From Brumimicrobium ulvae (lineage in GTDB: Bacteria; Bacteroidota; Bacteroidia; Flavobacteriales_D; Crocinitomicaceae): a stretch of 64,000 bases of DNA. The stretch is taken from assembly GCF_947504225.1 (NCBI RefSeq), contig NZ_CANNGT010000011.1, positions 62,001-126,000 of the forward strand, read 5' to 3'. The notes beneath the pieces were generated by a model. That model made no database searches. It saw only the letters and a list, made by a program, of their open reading frames with translations, and had not been told where the DNA came from. Positions 27,355 to 38,100 of this stretch are shown piece after piece. The stretch's first letter is position 1. Each line of letters opens with the position of its first letter. Position numbers and translations under genes: made by a program.

Positions 27355-28368
27355 ATGAAAACTATTTTAACATTTGGTGTTTTACTTGTCGCTTTACTGA
27401 CGTTTGGTCAGCAAGAGTTGCAATTCACACAATATTATAATAATCCTTATTTTTTTAATCCAGCAGCTGGAGGAATGTCCAAAACTGTAAATGTAGATTT
27501 GGGCTATCGTAAACAATGGATTGGAATTGAAGGAGCGCCGCAGAGTTTGTATGCCACTGTTCATTCTGAAATTCGATTTGATAAGCGCAATAAGGTGCTG
27601 AATGAATTTAACAATGATGGTGACTTGATTTATTCAACACCAATAAACAGTGTAGGGATAAATAAACATGTTGTTGGAGGACGAATGATGGCTGATCAAG
27701 TCGGACCGTTCAGAAAAACTAGTGTTATGGCTAGTTATGCTTATCACTTAAGGTTCACAGAAAAAGCGATGTTAAGTCTTGGTGTGAGTGCTGGATGGAG
27801 CAACATGGGAATTGTCAGTAACAAAGTTGTTCTTTTGGATCAAGATGACGCAGGTTATGATCAGTTTTTATCACGAAACGCTAACCAATCAATATTCGAC
27901 TTAAATGCAGGTATCGCTTTGTATGGCGAAAACTTTCAATTGGGGGTGTCCAGCACACAGTTGTTGAAAAATGATTTGATTATAGACGATGTTGCTACTC
28001 AAACTCAGTTTGGAAGACATTGGTTTGCTTATGGAATGTACAATATTGCCCTACCTGCATCAGACGTGTCTATTGAACCACACCTTATGGCTCAGCTTAT
28101 TGAAAACGCACCACTCTCTTTTAATGTCGGTGCAAGAGTTCATTTTGAACGTCGCTACTGGGTCAATGTAGGATATAGAATTCAAGATGCCATCACTGTG
28201 GGTGCAGGTTTAAATTTTGCTAAGAACTTAAGGGTAGGTTATTCATATGATATAGCTATCGGGAAAGTTCAAAGACCAAGTAATTTTGTGCATGAATTAA
28301 ATCTTGGGTTGACTTTCGGAAGCAATAGAAACATAGAAAAAGAGTTACACAACGATGAAATCTTATAG
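27355..28368 (+). CDS. PorP/SprF-family type IX secretion membrane protein
   Basis: This is a 337-residue outer-membrane protein of the PorP/SprF family. The signal peptide ends TFGQ. The family opening follows: QQELQFTQYYNNPYFFNPAAGG, then LGYRKQWIGIEGAPQS (about 20-64). Later strands alternate as in a barrel, for example GVSAGWSNMGI, LNAGIALYGENFQLGVSST and VNVGYRIQDAITVGAGLNF. In gliding flavobacteria, members help T9SS type B cargo reach or stay at the surface. Here the gene follows the HYR protein by 12 bases, which makes that protein its likely partner. The core system components PorK, PorL, PorM and PorN are not in the window. Confidence 0.92.
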   Translation: MKTILTFGVLLVALLTFGQQELQFTQYYNNPYFFNPAAGGMSKTVNVDLGYRKQWIGIEGAPQSLYATVHSEIRFDKRNKVLNEFNNDGDLIYSTPINSVGINKHVVGGRMMADQVGPFRKTSVMASYAYHLRFTEKAMLSLGVSAGWSNMGIVSNKVVLLDQDDAGYDQFLSRNANQSIFDLNAGIALYGENFQLGVSSTQLLKNDLIIDDVATQTQFGRHWFAYGMYNIALPASDVSIEPHLMAQLIENAPLSFNVGARVHFERRYWVNVGYRIQDAITVGAGLNFAKNLRVGYSYDIAIGKVQRPSNFVHELNLGLTFGSNRNIEKELHNDEIL

Positions 28369-28454
28369 TTTGTCGAAATTTTCACTTCTTCACAATTTTT
28401 TTTAACAATTATTATATTTTTAATCCTTACATTGATAGTCGTAACTGACCTATT

Positions 28455-29729
28455 ATGACTAACGATAGAATAAATAATATTAATATTGAGGAATTGACAG
28501 ACAAAGAAAGTCTAACTTCCTTAATTAATATTATTCATAAGTTGAGTCAGGATATAATCACCGCTCAATCAGAACTCGACATCTTTAATATTCTTTCCAC
28601 TGATATTGCTACGCAAATGCAATTTATTGATTGTGTTGTTTATAAGGTAGATTCAGAAAATAAAGTGCTAAAGCAAGTTGCTGCATATGGAGAGTCTAAA
28701 ATTGAAAAAGGAGAAATAACCAATCCACTTCAGTTAAAGTTTGGTCAAGGTCACGCAGGTATTTCAGCCAAGACAGGGGAAACACTAGTGTTTCCAGATG
28801 TGAGTAAAAGCTCGGATTATGTATTAGATGTTGTTCAAGCAGGTTCTGAAATGGTTGTTCCAGTGAAGATCCAAAACAAGGTCTATGCTGTCATCAGTAG
28901 TGAACATCCAGAAAAGAACTTTTATAAAGAAGAACATAAAAAATTGTTGGAGGTTTTAACCTCTATGGCCGCCGGAGTATTAGTAAAGATTCATGAGAAA
29001 GATAAACTAGAGAAAGTTAAGGAAAAACTAGAAAAAGTACTTCATAAGAAAAGTGAAGATTTAGACAAGGCAATTGATGCGCTTTCAGAGCAATATGCTG
29101 AAATGAAATATCAAAATGATAAACAAGAAACCCTGATGCAAGAAGTTCATCACCGGGTGACCAATAACCTTCAAATCATTTCAAGTGTATTGCGTCTATA
29201 TATCAATAGAGACACTTCAAAAGCTTCAGAATCTTTAATTGAGATTTATAACCGTGTTCAAGTGATGGCTTTAATTCATCAGAATATTTATAAGTCGATG
29301 GAAATGAATATGGTCGATATTACTTCTTATATGAATGATTTGATGAGTTTTCTTAAAAGTACATCGAAGACGGTTATGGTTCAATCCAATTTTGATATTT
29401 CTGCAAAGCACTTTAGTCTAGATATATTGGTCCCATTAGGAATGTATATTACTGAGGTTTTTTATTTCTGGGTGGAAAGGGCTGGTAAGAATGGACTTAA
29501 TGAAATTGATTTCGATATCAGCTTAAAACGCACTAACGATAAGTTTTCTTTTGATCTTAATATTAAAGACCAAATGAGTTACGAGTTAAATGACCCTATC
29601 GATGTTGAAGCGTCTAATGATATGAATTCAATCCTAATTTCTGCACTGATTGATCAACTAGAAGGGGATTTGAGTCAAGGGTTTGAAGGAGGAAACTTTC
29701 TAAACCTCAACTTTAAGACAATTGTTTAA
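28455..29729 (+). CDS. GAF-HisKA_2 sensor protein with degenerate ATPase domain (probable pseudokinase)
   Basis: This is a 424-residue cytoplasmic protein with a GAF domain (about 30-180), a coiled coil (about 182-228) and a HisKA_2-type dimerisation helix. The H-box is EVHHRVTNNLQIISSVL (H232/H233), followed by VQVMALIHQNIYKS. The helix is intact, but the C-terminal ATPase part is not. The N-box position reads PLGMYITEVFYFWVERAG, where ATP-binding kinases have an ELxxNxxKH core. The D-x-G-x-G nucleotide boxes are not found in LNIKDQMSYELND; only the tail LIDQLEGDLSQGFEGGNFLNLNF keeps the fold's rhythm. So it can probably receive or sense but not bind ATP. The frame is intact with no frameshift. 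It follows the PorP/SprF gene by 86 bases. Confidence 0.8.
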   Translation: MTNDRINNINIEELTDKESLTSLINIIHKLSQDIITAQSELDIFNILSTDIATQMQFIDCVVYKVDSENKVLKQVAAYGESKIEKGEITNPLQLKFGQGHAGISAKTGETLVFPDVSKSSDYVLDVVQAGSEMVVPVKIQNKVYAVISSEHPEKNFYKEEHKKLLEVLTSMAAGVLVKIHEKDKLEKVKEKLEKVLHKKSEDLDKAIDALSEQYAEMKYQNDKQETLMQEVHHRVTNNLQIISSVLRLYINRDTSKASESLIEIYNRVQVMALIHQNIYKSMEMNMVDITSYMNDLMSFLKSTSKTVMVQSNFDISAKHFSLDILVPLGMYITEVFYFWVERAGKNGLNEIDFDISLKRTNDKFSFDLNIKDQMSYELNDPIDVEASNDMNSILISALIDQLEGDLSQGFEGGNFLNLNFKTIV

Positions 29730-29771
29730 TGCTTCAGGAGAAGTAGAGAGCTATTCTTTTGCGAAATTTCT

Positions 29772-29779
29772 TATTTTTG
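29772..29779 (+). promoter_or_regulatory. Candidate -7 box for the acyltransferase gene
   Basis: TATTTTTG is a full TAnnTTTG match, 29 bases before the ATG at 29809. No clear -33 TTG lies at the expected distance. Confidence 0.4.
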
Positions 29780-29808
29780 CGCCATATTTATTTTAGCTGT
29801 AGAATTGT

Positions 29809-31131
29809 ATGAGGCCATTATATCTTTTACTGAAGTTTTTATTAAAAATTACACTTTGGATTTATTATCCAAGATTTAAAAATGTCAATAAACCTAAAAA
29901 AAGATTCGCACGTACCATCTACATGAGTAATCATGCTTCTTCTTTTATGGATCCGCTGGTTATTGCTGGAACTCAGCGCCCTATAATATTCTTTATGACG
30001 AGGTCTGATATTTTTACCCCTTTGATGAGACCTATACTTTGGGCGGCACATATGTTTCCGATTTACAGAAAACAAGATGGTGTAGATACAAAAGAAAAAA
30101 ATGAGGCTATTTTTAAAAAGTGTGGTAGGATTTTAAAATATGGTCGTAGTTTACTGATATTTTCTGAAGGCTTTACCGATGACGTTTTTATTCGAAGACT
30201 AAAACCGATTAAAAAAGGTGCGGTGAGAATGGGGTTTATGGCCTTAGAGGACGATGATTGGAGACAAAAAATATTTATTCAAGCTGTTGGTGCAAACTAT
30301 TCCGACCCTAAAGTGCTTGGGAGCGATTGTTTGATCTCAAATGGTGTTCCTGTTTGTTTAAACGATTTCAAAGTCGAATATGAAGACGACCCAAATAAAA
30401 CCATTCATGAACTTACTTTAAGAATGGAACAGGAGATGCGTGATCAAATTACTGATGTGCGCAATATGGATATGGCCCCTTTTCATGAACACATCATGCG
30501 AATAACACGCAAGGGGATGAATGCTATTGATACCGATTTTTCCATTCCATTACTTGATCGATGGAAGTATTCTAAGCGTTTAGCAACTTGGTTTAATGAG
30601 ACGAAGATTGAAAGCAATCAAGAACTTTTAAGTTTGAAAAAGCGATTAGAGAATTACTTTGAAACCTTAAAAGAAAATGGTGTAGAAGAAACACCTTTAT
30701 ATAAAGTAACCACCAACCAAAGGAGTAAAGCGAAGGACATCATTTATTTGGTAGGATTGTTCCCGATAGTCCTAATTGGATTGGCATTGAATTATCTTCC
30801 TTATATATTGATCAAACGGTTTGTTGAAAACACTATGAAAAGAGAAGTGTTCTGGAGCAGTGTGAAAATGTTGGTTGGAGCTGCAGCTGTAGGAATTTAC
30901 AACTTTATCTTAATTCTAATTTTCGCCAAGATTTTTAGTTTATCATTTTTAGCTCTGTTATTCGCTGGTTTGTTTATTGTTCCATTGTCTGCAGTTGTTA
31001 CCATTAATTGGAATAAAACCCTTAAACTACATCGAAAGATGAATAAAGTGGCCAGAACTGATCTTTCACATATTTCTATAGAAAGAGATGCACTCTTAAA
31101 AGAGATCAAAAAACTAGTGCCTGTAGCTTAA
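29809..31131 (+). CDS. PlsC-like phospholipid acyltransferase (Gat-type LPLAT family)
   Basis: This 440-residue membrane protein transfers acyl chains to glycerol phosphates. The catalytic motif is SNHASSFMDP, where His42 and Asp48 are five residues apart. That H-x5-D spacing is found in the glycerol-3-phosphate acyltransferase branch; classical PlsC has H-x4-D. The second motif reads LIFSEGFTDD in place of the usual FPEGT. Two or three C-terminal hydrophobic helices (about 308-330, 350-375 and 380-400) follow the catalytic part. Its stop codon TAA (31129-31131) overlaps the stop of the convergent PAP2 gene. The function is certain at family level; the acyl acceptor is not. Confidence 0.85.
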   Translation: MRPLYLLLKFLLKITLWIYYPRFKNVNKPKKRFARTIYMSNHASSFMDPLVIAGTQRPIIFFMTRSDIFTPLMRPILWAAHMFPIYRKQDGVDTKEKNEAIFKKCGRILKYGRSLLIFSEGFTDDVFIRRLKPIKKGAVRMGFMALEDDDWRQKIFIQAVGANYSDPKVLGSDCLISNGVPVCLNDFKVEYEDDPNKTIHELTLRMEQEMRDQITDVRNMDMAPFHEHIMRITRKGMNAIDTDFSIPLLDRWKYSKRLATWFNETKIESNQELLSLKKRLENYFETLKENGVEETPLYKVTTNQRSKAKDIIYLVGLFPIVLIGLALNYLPYILIKRFVENTMKREVFWSSVKMLVGAAAVGIYNFILILIFAKIFSLSFLALLFAGLFIVPLSAVVTINWNKTLKLHRKMNKVARTDLSHISIERDALLKEIKKLVPVA

Positions 31132-31712
31132 ACTTTGTTTAAAATTGTTCTTTTGTAGAACCAGTGGAATAAGAAAGCAATAGAAGAACCCCAGATTGCT
31201 CCACCAATAATATCGGTAGGATAATGGACTCCTAAATACATTCTACTGTAGGAAACAATAAGTGCCCAAAAAAGGAGTAGAGGAGTGATGTATTTCATTT
31301 TAGGTCGTAATTGTAGAATAAACATAACAGCAATCACGAAAGAATTAGTAGCATGACCAGAGATGAAACCATATTGACCACCTTTATAAAAATCTCCAGG
31401 TTTAATCTCATGATAACGCAGTTGTTCTCCTAAGGTTAAATGATGTGAAGGACGATAGCGCATAATGGTATGCTTAAACCCAAAGTTTGCAGTAGAATCA
31501 GCAAGGGCTACTGCGGCAAATCCAAATAAGGTAAACCACAATGCATGTTTAAGCGAGTATTTTATATATACAAAAACGAACAGTAGCAAATAAAACGGGA
31601 ACCAGATGAACTTATCGCTCACCAACCACATTAACTCATCTAGAAATGGAGTGTGTGCACCATTGATCGCAAGGAGCACGTTTTGCTCAATTTCTTTTAA
31701 CCATTCAATCAT
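31128..31712 (-). CDS. PAP2-superfamily membrane phosphatase
   Basis: This 194-residue integral membrane phosphatase has the three PAP2 motifs: the first ends MRYRPSHH, the second is [10 protein letters not shown] and the third is [16 protein letters not shown]. The His in each of the last two motifs forms the phospho-enzyme and acid site. About five hydrophobic helices are seen. Such enzymes remove phosphate from undecaprenyl diphosphate or phosphatidic acid, and the sequence does not tell which. It begins at an ATG that overlaps the obg stop (ATGA), so the two are translationally coupled. Its last codon overlaps the acyltransferase stop on the other strand. Confidence 0.88.
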   Translation of the reverse strand: MIEWLKEIEQNVLLAINGAHTPFLDELMWLVSDKFIWFPFYLLLFVFVYIKYSLKHALWFTLFGFAAVALADSTANFGFKHTIMRYRPSHHLTLGEQLRYHEIKPGDFYKGGQYGFISGHATNSFVIAVMFILQLRPKMKYITPLLLFWALIVSYSRMYLGVHYPTDIIGGAIWGSSIAFLFHWFYKRTILNKV

Positions 31713-32698
31713 TTCTGTAAAATATTCCAGATTGTATCTTTAAGTTCAGTTAGATTTTTTTGAGACACAGAAGATATAAAAAGGGTTTTTATGTCTGGTA
31801 ACTCTTTTCTGATTTCTTCTTCTAACTCAGCATCCAACATATCTGATTTTGAGACAGCAAGTAGCCTCTCTTTATCTAACAACTCAGGATTATACAACCT
31901 AAGTTCATTAATTAGAATCTCATATTCTTTTGCAATGTCATCACTGTCTGCTGGAATAAGAAATAATAAGATTGAATTCCTTTCGATGTGTCTTAAGAAT
32001 CTTAATCCTAGACCTTTCCCTTCGTGAGCTCCCTCAATAATACCGGGAATGTCAGCCATAACAAATGAGCGATTTCCACGGTATTCAACAATGCCTAAAT
32101 TAGGACGTAAAGTTGTAAATGCATAGTCAGCAATCTCGGGTTTAGCCGCCGAAAGTACAGAAAGGAGTGTGCTTTTTCCGGCATTTGGGAATCCGACCAA
32201 ACCAACATCCGCCAAAATCTTAAGTTCCAAAATTGACCATCCTTCATCGAAATCTTCACCTGGTTGGGCATAGTCAGGAGCTTGGTTAGTTGAACTTTTG
32301 AAATGGGTATTTCCACGTCCACCTTTACCCCCTTTTCTTAAGATTTTTTCCTCACCATGTTCATTGATTTCAAAAAGCACTTCATTGGTTTCAGAATCCC
32401 TTACAATAGTCCCAACTGGAACATCAATGTAAGCGTCAGCACCTTCAGCACCTGTTCTTTGTTGTCCTGAGCCGTTTTTACCGTGATCTGCTTTAATGTG
32501 TTTGTGAAACTTTAAATGCAATAAAGTCCACATTTGGTTGTTTCCACGAATAATTACATGACCTCCGCGACCTCCATCACCACCATCAGGACCTCCTTTT
32601 GGGATGTGCCTTTCACGTCTCATGTGACGAGATCCAGCTCCTCCCTTTCCTGATCTGGAGTATATCTTAACGTAGTCTACGAAGTTGTCTGAAGCCAT
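31709..32698 (-). CDS. obgE: GTPase Obg
   Basis: Obg is a ribosome-associated GTPase with roles in 50S maturation and stress control. The 329-residue protein has the glycine-rich Obg fold (about 1-160, with [14 protein letters not shown] and [11 protein letters not shown]) and a G domain. The G domain has G1 GFPNAGKST (about 168-176), switch motif [10 protein letters not shown]3 [16 protein letters not shown] and G4 SKSDM. It lacks the C-terminal OCT domain, as is common in this phylum. The start is ATG. The gene lies 5 bases after adk and overlaps the PAP2 gene, in the run hpt-adk-obg-PAP2. Confidence 0.96.
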   Translation of the reverse strand: MASDNFVDYVKIYSRSGKGGAGSRHMRRERHIPKGGPDGGDGGRGGHVIIRGNNQMWTLLHLKFHKHIKADHGKNGSGQQRTGAEGADAYIDVPVGTIVRDSETNEVLFEINEHGEEKILRKGGKGGRGNTHFKSSTNQAPDYAQPGEDFDEGWSILELKILADVGLVGFPNAGKSTLLSVLSAAKPEIADYAFTTLRPNLGIVEYRGNRSFVMADIPGIIEGAHEGKGLGLRFLRHIERNSILLFLIPADSDDIAKEYEILINELRLYNPELLDKERLLAVSKSDMLDAELEEEIRKELPDIKTLFISSVSQKNLTELKDTIWNILQK

Positions 32699-32703
32699 TG
32701 AAT

Positions 32704-33282
32704 TTAATCTTTTATTGCATTGATGGTTTTTACGATTGCTTTCGTAATCTCCTCTATGCTACCTTTACCATTAATCAGGTGAAGTTTATCTTGTTGTTTG
32801 TAAAAAACCTTAACGGGTGCCGTTTCTTTATTGTAAACGTCAATTCGGTTGGCAATTATCTTTGGATCAGCGTCGTCTGTACGCCCTGAATTGATCGCTC
32901 TTTTGCGCAGTCTTTCCTTTAGTTCATCTTCAGGAACCTCAAGTGCAATCATTCCTGCAATTTTGGAGTTTTTCTCCGCTAAAAACTCATCTAATGCCTC
33001 GGCTTGAACTTTTGTTCTAGGGAAACCATCAAAGATAAAACCTTTTGGATCATCAAATTTATTGACCTCAGATTTAAGCATTTCTATGGTCACTTCGTCA
33101 GGAACCAATTGTCCTTTATCAATGTATGACTTTGCTAGTTTTCCTAGGTCCGTTGAGTTCCCAATATTCGCTCTAAAAATATCTCCAGTAGAGAGGTGGA
33201 TTAGACCAAATTCCTTAATGATATTTGATGATTGGGTACCTTTCCCAGCCCCTGGAGGGCCAAACAATACTAAATTTAACAT
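32704..33282 (-). CDS. adk: Adenylate kinase
   Basis: Adk interconverts ATP, ADP and AMP. The P-loop is [10 protein letters not shown] (about 8-17). The AMP-binding part has [11 protein letters not shown] and [17 protein letters not shown], and the lid arginines lie in [16 protein letters not shown]. At 192 residues it is the short-lid form without the zinc-binding Cys motif, usual in Bacteroidota. The start is ATG. It is followed by obgE after 5 bases and preceded by hpt after 9 bases, so it belongs to a purine/housekeeping operon. Confidence 0.97.
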   Translation of the reverse strand: MLNLVLFGPPGAGKGTQSSNIIKEFGLIHLSTGDIFRANIGNSTDLGKLAKSYIDKGQLVPDEVTIEMLKSEVNKFDDPKGFIFDGFPRTKVQAEALDEFLAEKNSKIAGMIALEVPEDELKERLRKRAINSGRTDDADPKIIANRIDVYNKETAPVKVFYKQQDKLHLINGKGSIEEITKAIVKTINAIKD

Positions 33283-33291
33283 AGTTTAATT

Positions 33292-33819
33292 TTATTCTAT
33301 AATCTGATAAATGTCTCTTATATTCCTTCCCGCTTCTAAATAATCTAGTCCAAAACCAACAATGAATTTGTTTGGAATCTCGAGACCAACATATTTAGGC
33401 GGGTGCTTTCCTTGAAAAGCATCAGGTTTGTAAAGTAAGGTTGCAACTTGAACCGACTTTGGGTCGTGGTGTTCAATCATAGAATAGAGTTTGCCCAAGG
33501 TTAATCCCGAATCAACAATATCTTCAATGATAATTACATGCTTTTCTTTAACATCAGTAGTTAACCCAATTAATTCGTGTACTTTTCCTGTACTTGAAGT
33601 GCCTTTATAAGATTTTACTTTAACAAAAGAAATTTCACATTCTAAATCAATGTCTTTCATTAAATCACCTGCAAACATAAATGCACCGTTTAGTACACCA
33701 ATAAAAACGACTTCTTCGCCCTTGTAGTCTGTGTTCAGCTGATTTGCAACTTTCTTAATTGATTCTTGAATTTCCTTTTCTGGAATGTATAATTCAAATT
33801 TTTTGTCTTTAATCTGCAC
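33292..33819 (-). CDS. hpt: Hypoxanthine phosphoribosyltransferase
   Basis: The enzyme salvages hypoxanthine and guanine with PRPP. The 175-residue protein has VVFIGVLNGAFMFAGDLM, the flexible loop VKVKSYKGTSSTGKV (about 66-79) and the PRPP signature VIIIEDIVDSGLTL (about 96-109). The base pocket region is PNKFIVGFGLDY. The start is GTG (33817-33819), with no earlier ATG in frame and a fitting N-terminus. It is the first gene of the hpt-adk-obgE-PAP2 operon. Its promoter is back-to-back with that of purK, another purine gene. Confidence 0.95.
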   Translation of the reverse strand: MQIKDKKFELYIPEKEIQESIKKVANQLNTDYKGEEVVFIGVLNGAFMFAGDLMKDIDLECEISFVKVKSYKGTSSTGKVHELIGLTTDVKEKHVIIIEDIVDSGLTLGKLYSMIEHHDPKSVQVATLLYKPDAFQGKHPPKYVGLEIPNKFIVGFGLDYLEAGRNIRDIYQIIE

Positions 33820-33842
33820 TTTAATTGAGTTTGTTCTGAGTG

Positions 33843-33850
33843 CAAAGATA
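33843..33850 (-). promoter_or_regulatory. Candidate -7 box for the hpt operon
   Basis: On the minus strand it reads TATCTTTG, a full TAnnTTTG match, 23 bases before the GTG. The purK box at 33922-33929 faces the other way, so divergent purine promoters share about 135 bases. Confidence 0.5.
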
Positions 33851-33921
33851 ATATTTTAAATGCATTTTTTTTATTCCTAAAGTTTTTTATGAAAGTTGTC
33901 GTGTTCTATTAAAGGCTTCTT

Positions 33922-33929
33922 TATCTTCG
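33922..33929 (+). promoter_or_regulatory. Candidate -7 box for purK
   Basis: TATCTTCG, followed by CAATG and a 25-base leader, lies before the purK ATG. The same octamer precedes the acyl-CoA dehydrogenase gene (45104-45111). Confidence 0.4.
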
Positions 33930-33954
33930 CAATGATTTTGTAAAAGAAGGAAAG

Positions 33955-35100
33955 ATGAAAAATAAGTGGTACGGTGAAAGTTTTAAATTAGGTGTTCTCG
34001 GTGGTGGTCAATTGGGGAGAATGCTCATTCAATCTGCAATGAATTATGATGTGCATGTTTATGTAATGGATAGCTCAATTACCGCGCCATGTGGGAGGTT
34101 GGCCTATGAATTCGTTGAAGGAAATATTCTGTCTTTTGATGATGTTGTGGCGTTTGGAAAAGATAAAGATGTGGTAACGGTAGAGATTGAACATGTTAAT
34201 GTAGATGCGCTTGAGGAACTCGAAAAACAAGGTGTTAAAGTGTTTCCACAGCCGCATATTTTACGATTAATTCAAGATAAAGGACTGCAAAAAAACTTTT
34301 ATAAAGAGAACAATATTCCTACTGCTCCTTTTCATTTGATTGATGATCAGTCTGAAATTGCCCAATATACCGACCAATTGCCATTTGTTCAAAAAATGAG
34401 AAAAGGAGGGTATGATGGTAAAGGTGTGATGACAATAAAAACGATAGCAGATTTCGATCAATCGTTTAATGGACCTTCATTAATCGAGAAAAAAATTAAC
34501 TTTAAAAAAGAATTGTCTGTACTAGTGGCTAGAAACGAACATGGAGAAATTAAAACTTTCCCTGTTGTGGAATGTGAATTTAGCAAAACTTTAAACCTTG
34601 TTGAGTTTTTGTTTAGTCCCGCAAATATTTCAGCAGCTATTGAAAAATCTGCAACTGAATTGGCAGAAAAAGTCATAACAGATCTTGGGTTAGTTGGTCT
34701 TTTAGCGGTCGAACTATTCTTGACACAAGAAGATGAACTGCTCGTGAATGAAGTTGCTCCTAGAACACACAATAGCGGGCACCATACTGTTGAGTGTAAT
34801 TTCACCTCCCAGTTCGAACAACATTTAAGATCAATCTTAGGATTGCCTTTAGGTGATACAGGAATTAAAAGACCTGGTGTGATGGTGAACCTTTTGGGAG
34901 AAGAAGGTTATACAGGACCTGCAGTTTACGATGGGATAGAAAAGCTTATGGAAATGAGTGAGGTATATGTTCATTTATATGGAAAAGAGGAAACCAAACC
35001 CAATCGTAAAATGGGACATGTTACCATTACTAATGACGATCTAAATGAAGCCAAGAGGGTGGCGCGTATAGTGCAAGAATCTATAAAAGTAATTTCTTAA
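33955..35100 (+). CDS. purK: 5-(Carboxyamino)imidazole ribonucleotide synthase
   Basis: PurK carboxylates AIR with ATP and bicarbonate in purine synthesis. The 381-residue protein has the N-terminal fold with LGVLGGGQLGRML (about 12-24), the ATP-grasp core with FVQKMRKGGYDGKGV (about 144-158) and metal residues in VNEVAPRTHNSGHHT (about 265-279). The C-terminal cap includes HLYGKEETKPNRKMGHVTI. The start is ATG. It is divergent from hpt. The partner purE is not directly downstream; a signalling gene follows. Confidence 0.97.
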   Translation: MKNKWYGESFKLGVLGGGQLGRMLIQSAMNYDVHVYVMDSSITAPCGRLAYEFVEGNILSFDDVVAFGKDKDVVTVEIEHVNVDALEELEKQGVKVFPQPHILRLIQDKGLQKNFYKENNIPTAPFHLIDDQSEIAQYTDQLPFVQKMRKGGYDGKGVMTIKTIADFDQSFNGPSLIEKKINFKKELSVLVARNEHGEIKTFPVVECEFSKTLNLVEFLFSPANISAAIEKSATELAEKVITDLGLVGLLAVELFLTQEDELLVNEVAPRTHNSGHHTVECNFTSQFEQHLRSILGLPLGDTGIKRPGVMVNLLGEEGYTGPAVYDGIEKLMEMSEVYVHLYGKEETKPNRKMGHVTITNDDLNEAKRVARIVQESIKVIS

Positions 35101-35173
35101 CAGAAGATTAGTTCGTTTCACAAAGGTTTCTAAGTATTTTTTTTGTAGATTTATTGCTTGATTCCTATTGGTT

Positions 35174-38100
35174 ATGAAGCTTAGAAAGTTCGCTTTCCTT
35201 TTGTGTGTTTGTTTATTGTCACATCAATTCGTGGCTCAAGTTTACACGTTCAAAAATTATGGGCATGAGGACGGACTGAATCTTTCTACCCTACTTACGA
35301 TTGAAGAGTCCCAAGAAGGATATTTGTGGTTTGGAACAGATGGAGGCGGCTTAATGCGTTTTGATGGGAAAACCTTTAATTATCTTGAGCATGAGCAGGG
35401 AAGAAATAACCGGCACGTAAATCATATTTCATTTAAAGACAAAAAGCTCTTCTTCACAACCCTTTATAGAGGAGTTTATGAATATGAGGACGGCAAAATT
35501 CGAAAGGTTGATCATATTCAGTACGTAGGGCGAAATCATGCCATTATTAATTTTGATGATAAACAGGTCGTTCTACAAGATGGTGGTTTGAAAATTTATA
35601 AAGACAGCCTTCTTGTTGATGAGAAAATAACTTATCCTTACAATACCAATACGCAATTTTTTGGTCAGCTAGAGTTTCTTGAAAACCTTTTGGTCTTTAG
35701 TTCTAAAGGGAATTATCTGATTCAGGAAAACAAGATTTTCAATTTAAATGATTGGTTAGTTACCGATGAAAGTGTGACCAAGAACCTAGTCGCGGCTTTC
35801 CAATCTGGTGATAGTTTGGTCTTAGTAGATAAACACCTGAAAAACGAAATCACCGTTTTACTGGATGATAATCGACCAAAATTCTTTGTTCAAGAAAACC
35901 TTGAAAATAAATTATTGCTTGAAGGCGAATATGTTTTGCGTTGGGACCGCAAAGGGAATGAGATGGTTTTTATTACCAATCAAGGACGGGTGTTTAAAAG
36001 GAATATTGAAAACCATACTTATACAAAAATTACACACAATTCAGCCAAAAGAATTTTTGACCCAACAGATATTTTAATTGATAGTAATCAGGATATATGG
36101 GTGACCACACGAACAAGTGGTGTGTTTAGGATATCTTTAGAGCCATTCACAGTAATTAATCATCATCCAATTTATCAAAATTCCTTAATTAGTTTTGTTG
36201 CTCATACGAAGGGTAATGATATTGTAATCACAATTGGGAATGAAGGAACTTTCATTACCCCTAAGGTAGAAAGAGAAGATTTCACCAAAAATGATAAAAT
36301 TTTTGTAACTTCTATAGCCCATATTGGTGATACTGCACTTTTATCAACGAATAAAGGAATACGAATAATTGAAAAAGGAAAGCTTGTTCCTTTCGAACCT
36401 TTAAGTATTTTAAGTGAAGAAAAGATTACTTTGGTAACTTATGCTTATGGTTATTTATGGTACTCGGTCGAAAGTAAAGGCTTGTTTAGGCGAAATCTAA
36501 AAAATGGAGAAGAGGTTCATTACAGTAGCGCCCCCGCTTATTTTTATAATGTAGTTAGTCCTAAAGATTCATCAGCCCTTTATTTTGGTTCCAATTATGG
36601 CGTCTATCGCTATGATAGAGAGAGGGAGGTGCTTACACAATTGTCAAATAAAGTAGACGGACAAGAATTAGGTTCTTATGTTGGGAACTCAACAATCGAC
36701 ATTCATGGAACAATGTGGTTTAGTTTCGACAATGGTTTGATGGGGATTACAAAGGACGAAGAGTTTGTTTCCATTACCAGCGAAATATATTTGCCTTCAT
36801 TGTTGATCTATACTTTAAATAGCGATGAATACGGAAACCTGTTGGTGGGTAGTAATAAAGGAGTTACTGTTATTGCCGTAGATAATCAAGGGAAACCAGA
36901 ATCGAGTAATACTTATAATAGAAATAATGGTTTTTATGGGTATGAAACACACATGAGGTCTTCATTTAAAGACCCTAACGGTTCAATATTCTTAGGGACC
37001 TTAGAAGGACTGATTATGGTTAGGCCTGAATACCTTAGGAAAACTTTAGCACCAAACAAACCGATCATCTACTCATTTAAAAATCAAAATGTAACCAATT
37101 TACTTAACACAGAAAGTGACATCATACTTGATACAGAAGACAATAACTTGTTGATTGAGTTTAGTAGTGTGAATACCAAATCTAATTTTGTTTCTTATAG
37201 CTATATGTTAGAAGGTTACGATAAAGAATGGTCCGAATGGGGAAGAAGTCAAGAAGCATATTATAACAATTTAAGATCTGGAAATTATGTGTTTAAGGTG
37301 AGGGCTTCTGTTGATGGAGAAAACATTAGTGAAGCTTCCGAATTGACTTTCAGGGTCAGTGTACCGTTTTATAGAAATAAATGGTTTATCATTTCTGTAA
37401 TTACACTGCTTATAGTTATTAATATTTTAATTCTTGATCGAACAAGAAGCTTTAATCGTAGTAACATTATTCTATCTAGAGATGTAGGGGCAGATCGAAA
37501 AATAGCGAGTAGTATCATTGCTTTTGGAGCATTTGCAAATACTTCTGCACACATTTTTGCGCCAAGAATCGAATCCTCCATCGAATATCATGACGTTAGT
37601 GCGTTGTTCGTTGGTTTGATTATGTTAGGCTTGTTTTATTTGGTGGCTTTCGTGAAAAATGCAAAAAGGGTAGGGCTGTATCTCATTTTTAGCTTCTTGA
37701 TTTTATTGGCCTACAATCTGCTTTTTGTCTATCTCTCAAATATTCATCCGTTTTATTTTATTATTGTATTGCTGGTTACCTTTGTGGCGCCCTACACCCT
37801 AAAAAGACTTCGTTCAGTAATTTTCTTGAGCCTTACCCTGGGCGCTTTAAGTTTCATGATTATCTTCTTTATTCAAGATGCAGTTTACAATCAATATTTA
37901 TTCTTGTTGGGAATTGCAATAGCTGGATTCCTAATGGTGTTTATGACTCATTTAAGAAATAACTCACTCGAGCAATTAATTTTTACATCAGGAATAGTCA
38001 ATAACGGAAATGCTCTTGTTATTGCCTTTGATGTGAAAGGGAATATTTCTTATGCCAGCGAAAATACAGAGTTACTTTTAGGAATTGATGATAATCTAAA

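Noticed and set aside
28455..29729. The GAF/HisKA_2 gene as a pseudogene with a frameshift
   Set aside because: The frame is open from ATG to stop and keeps regular coding character through the altered ATPase part, so the losses look like adapted change and not decay by frameshift.
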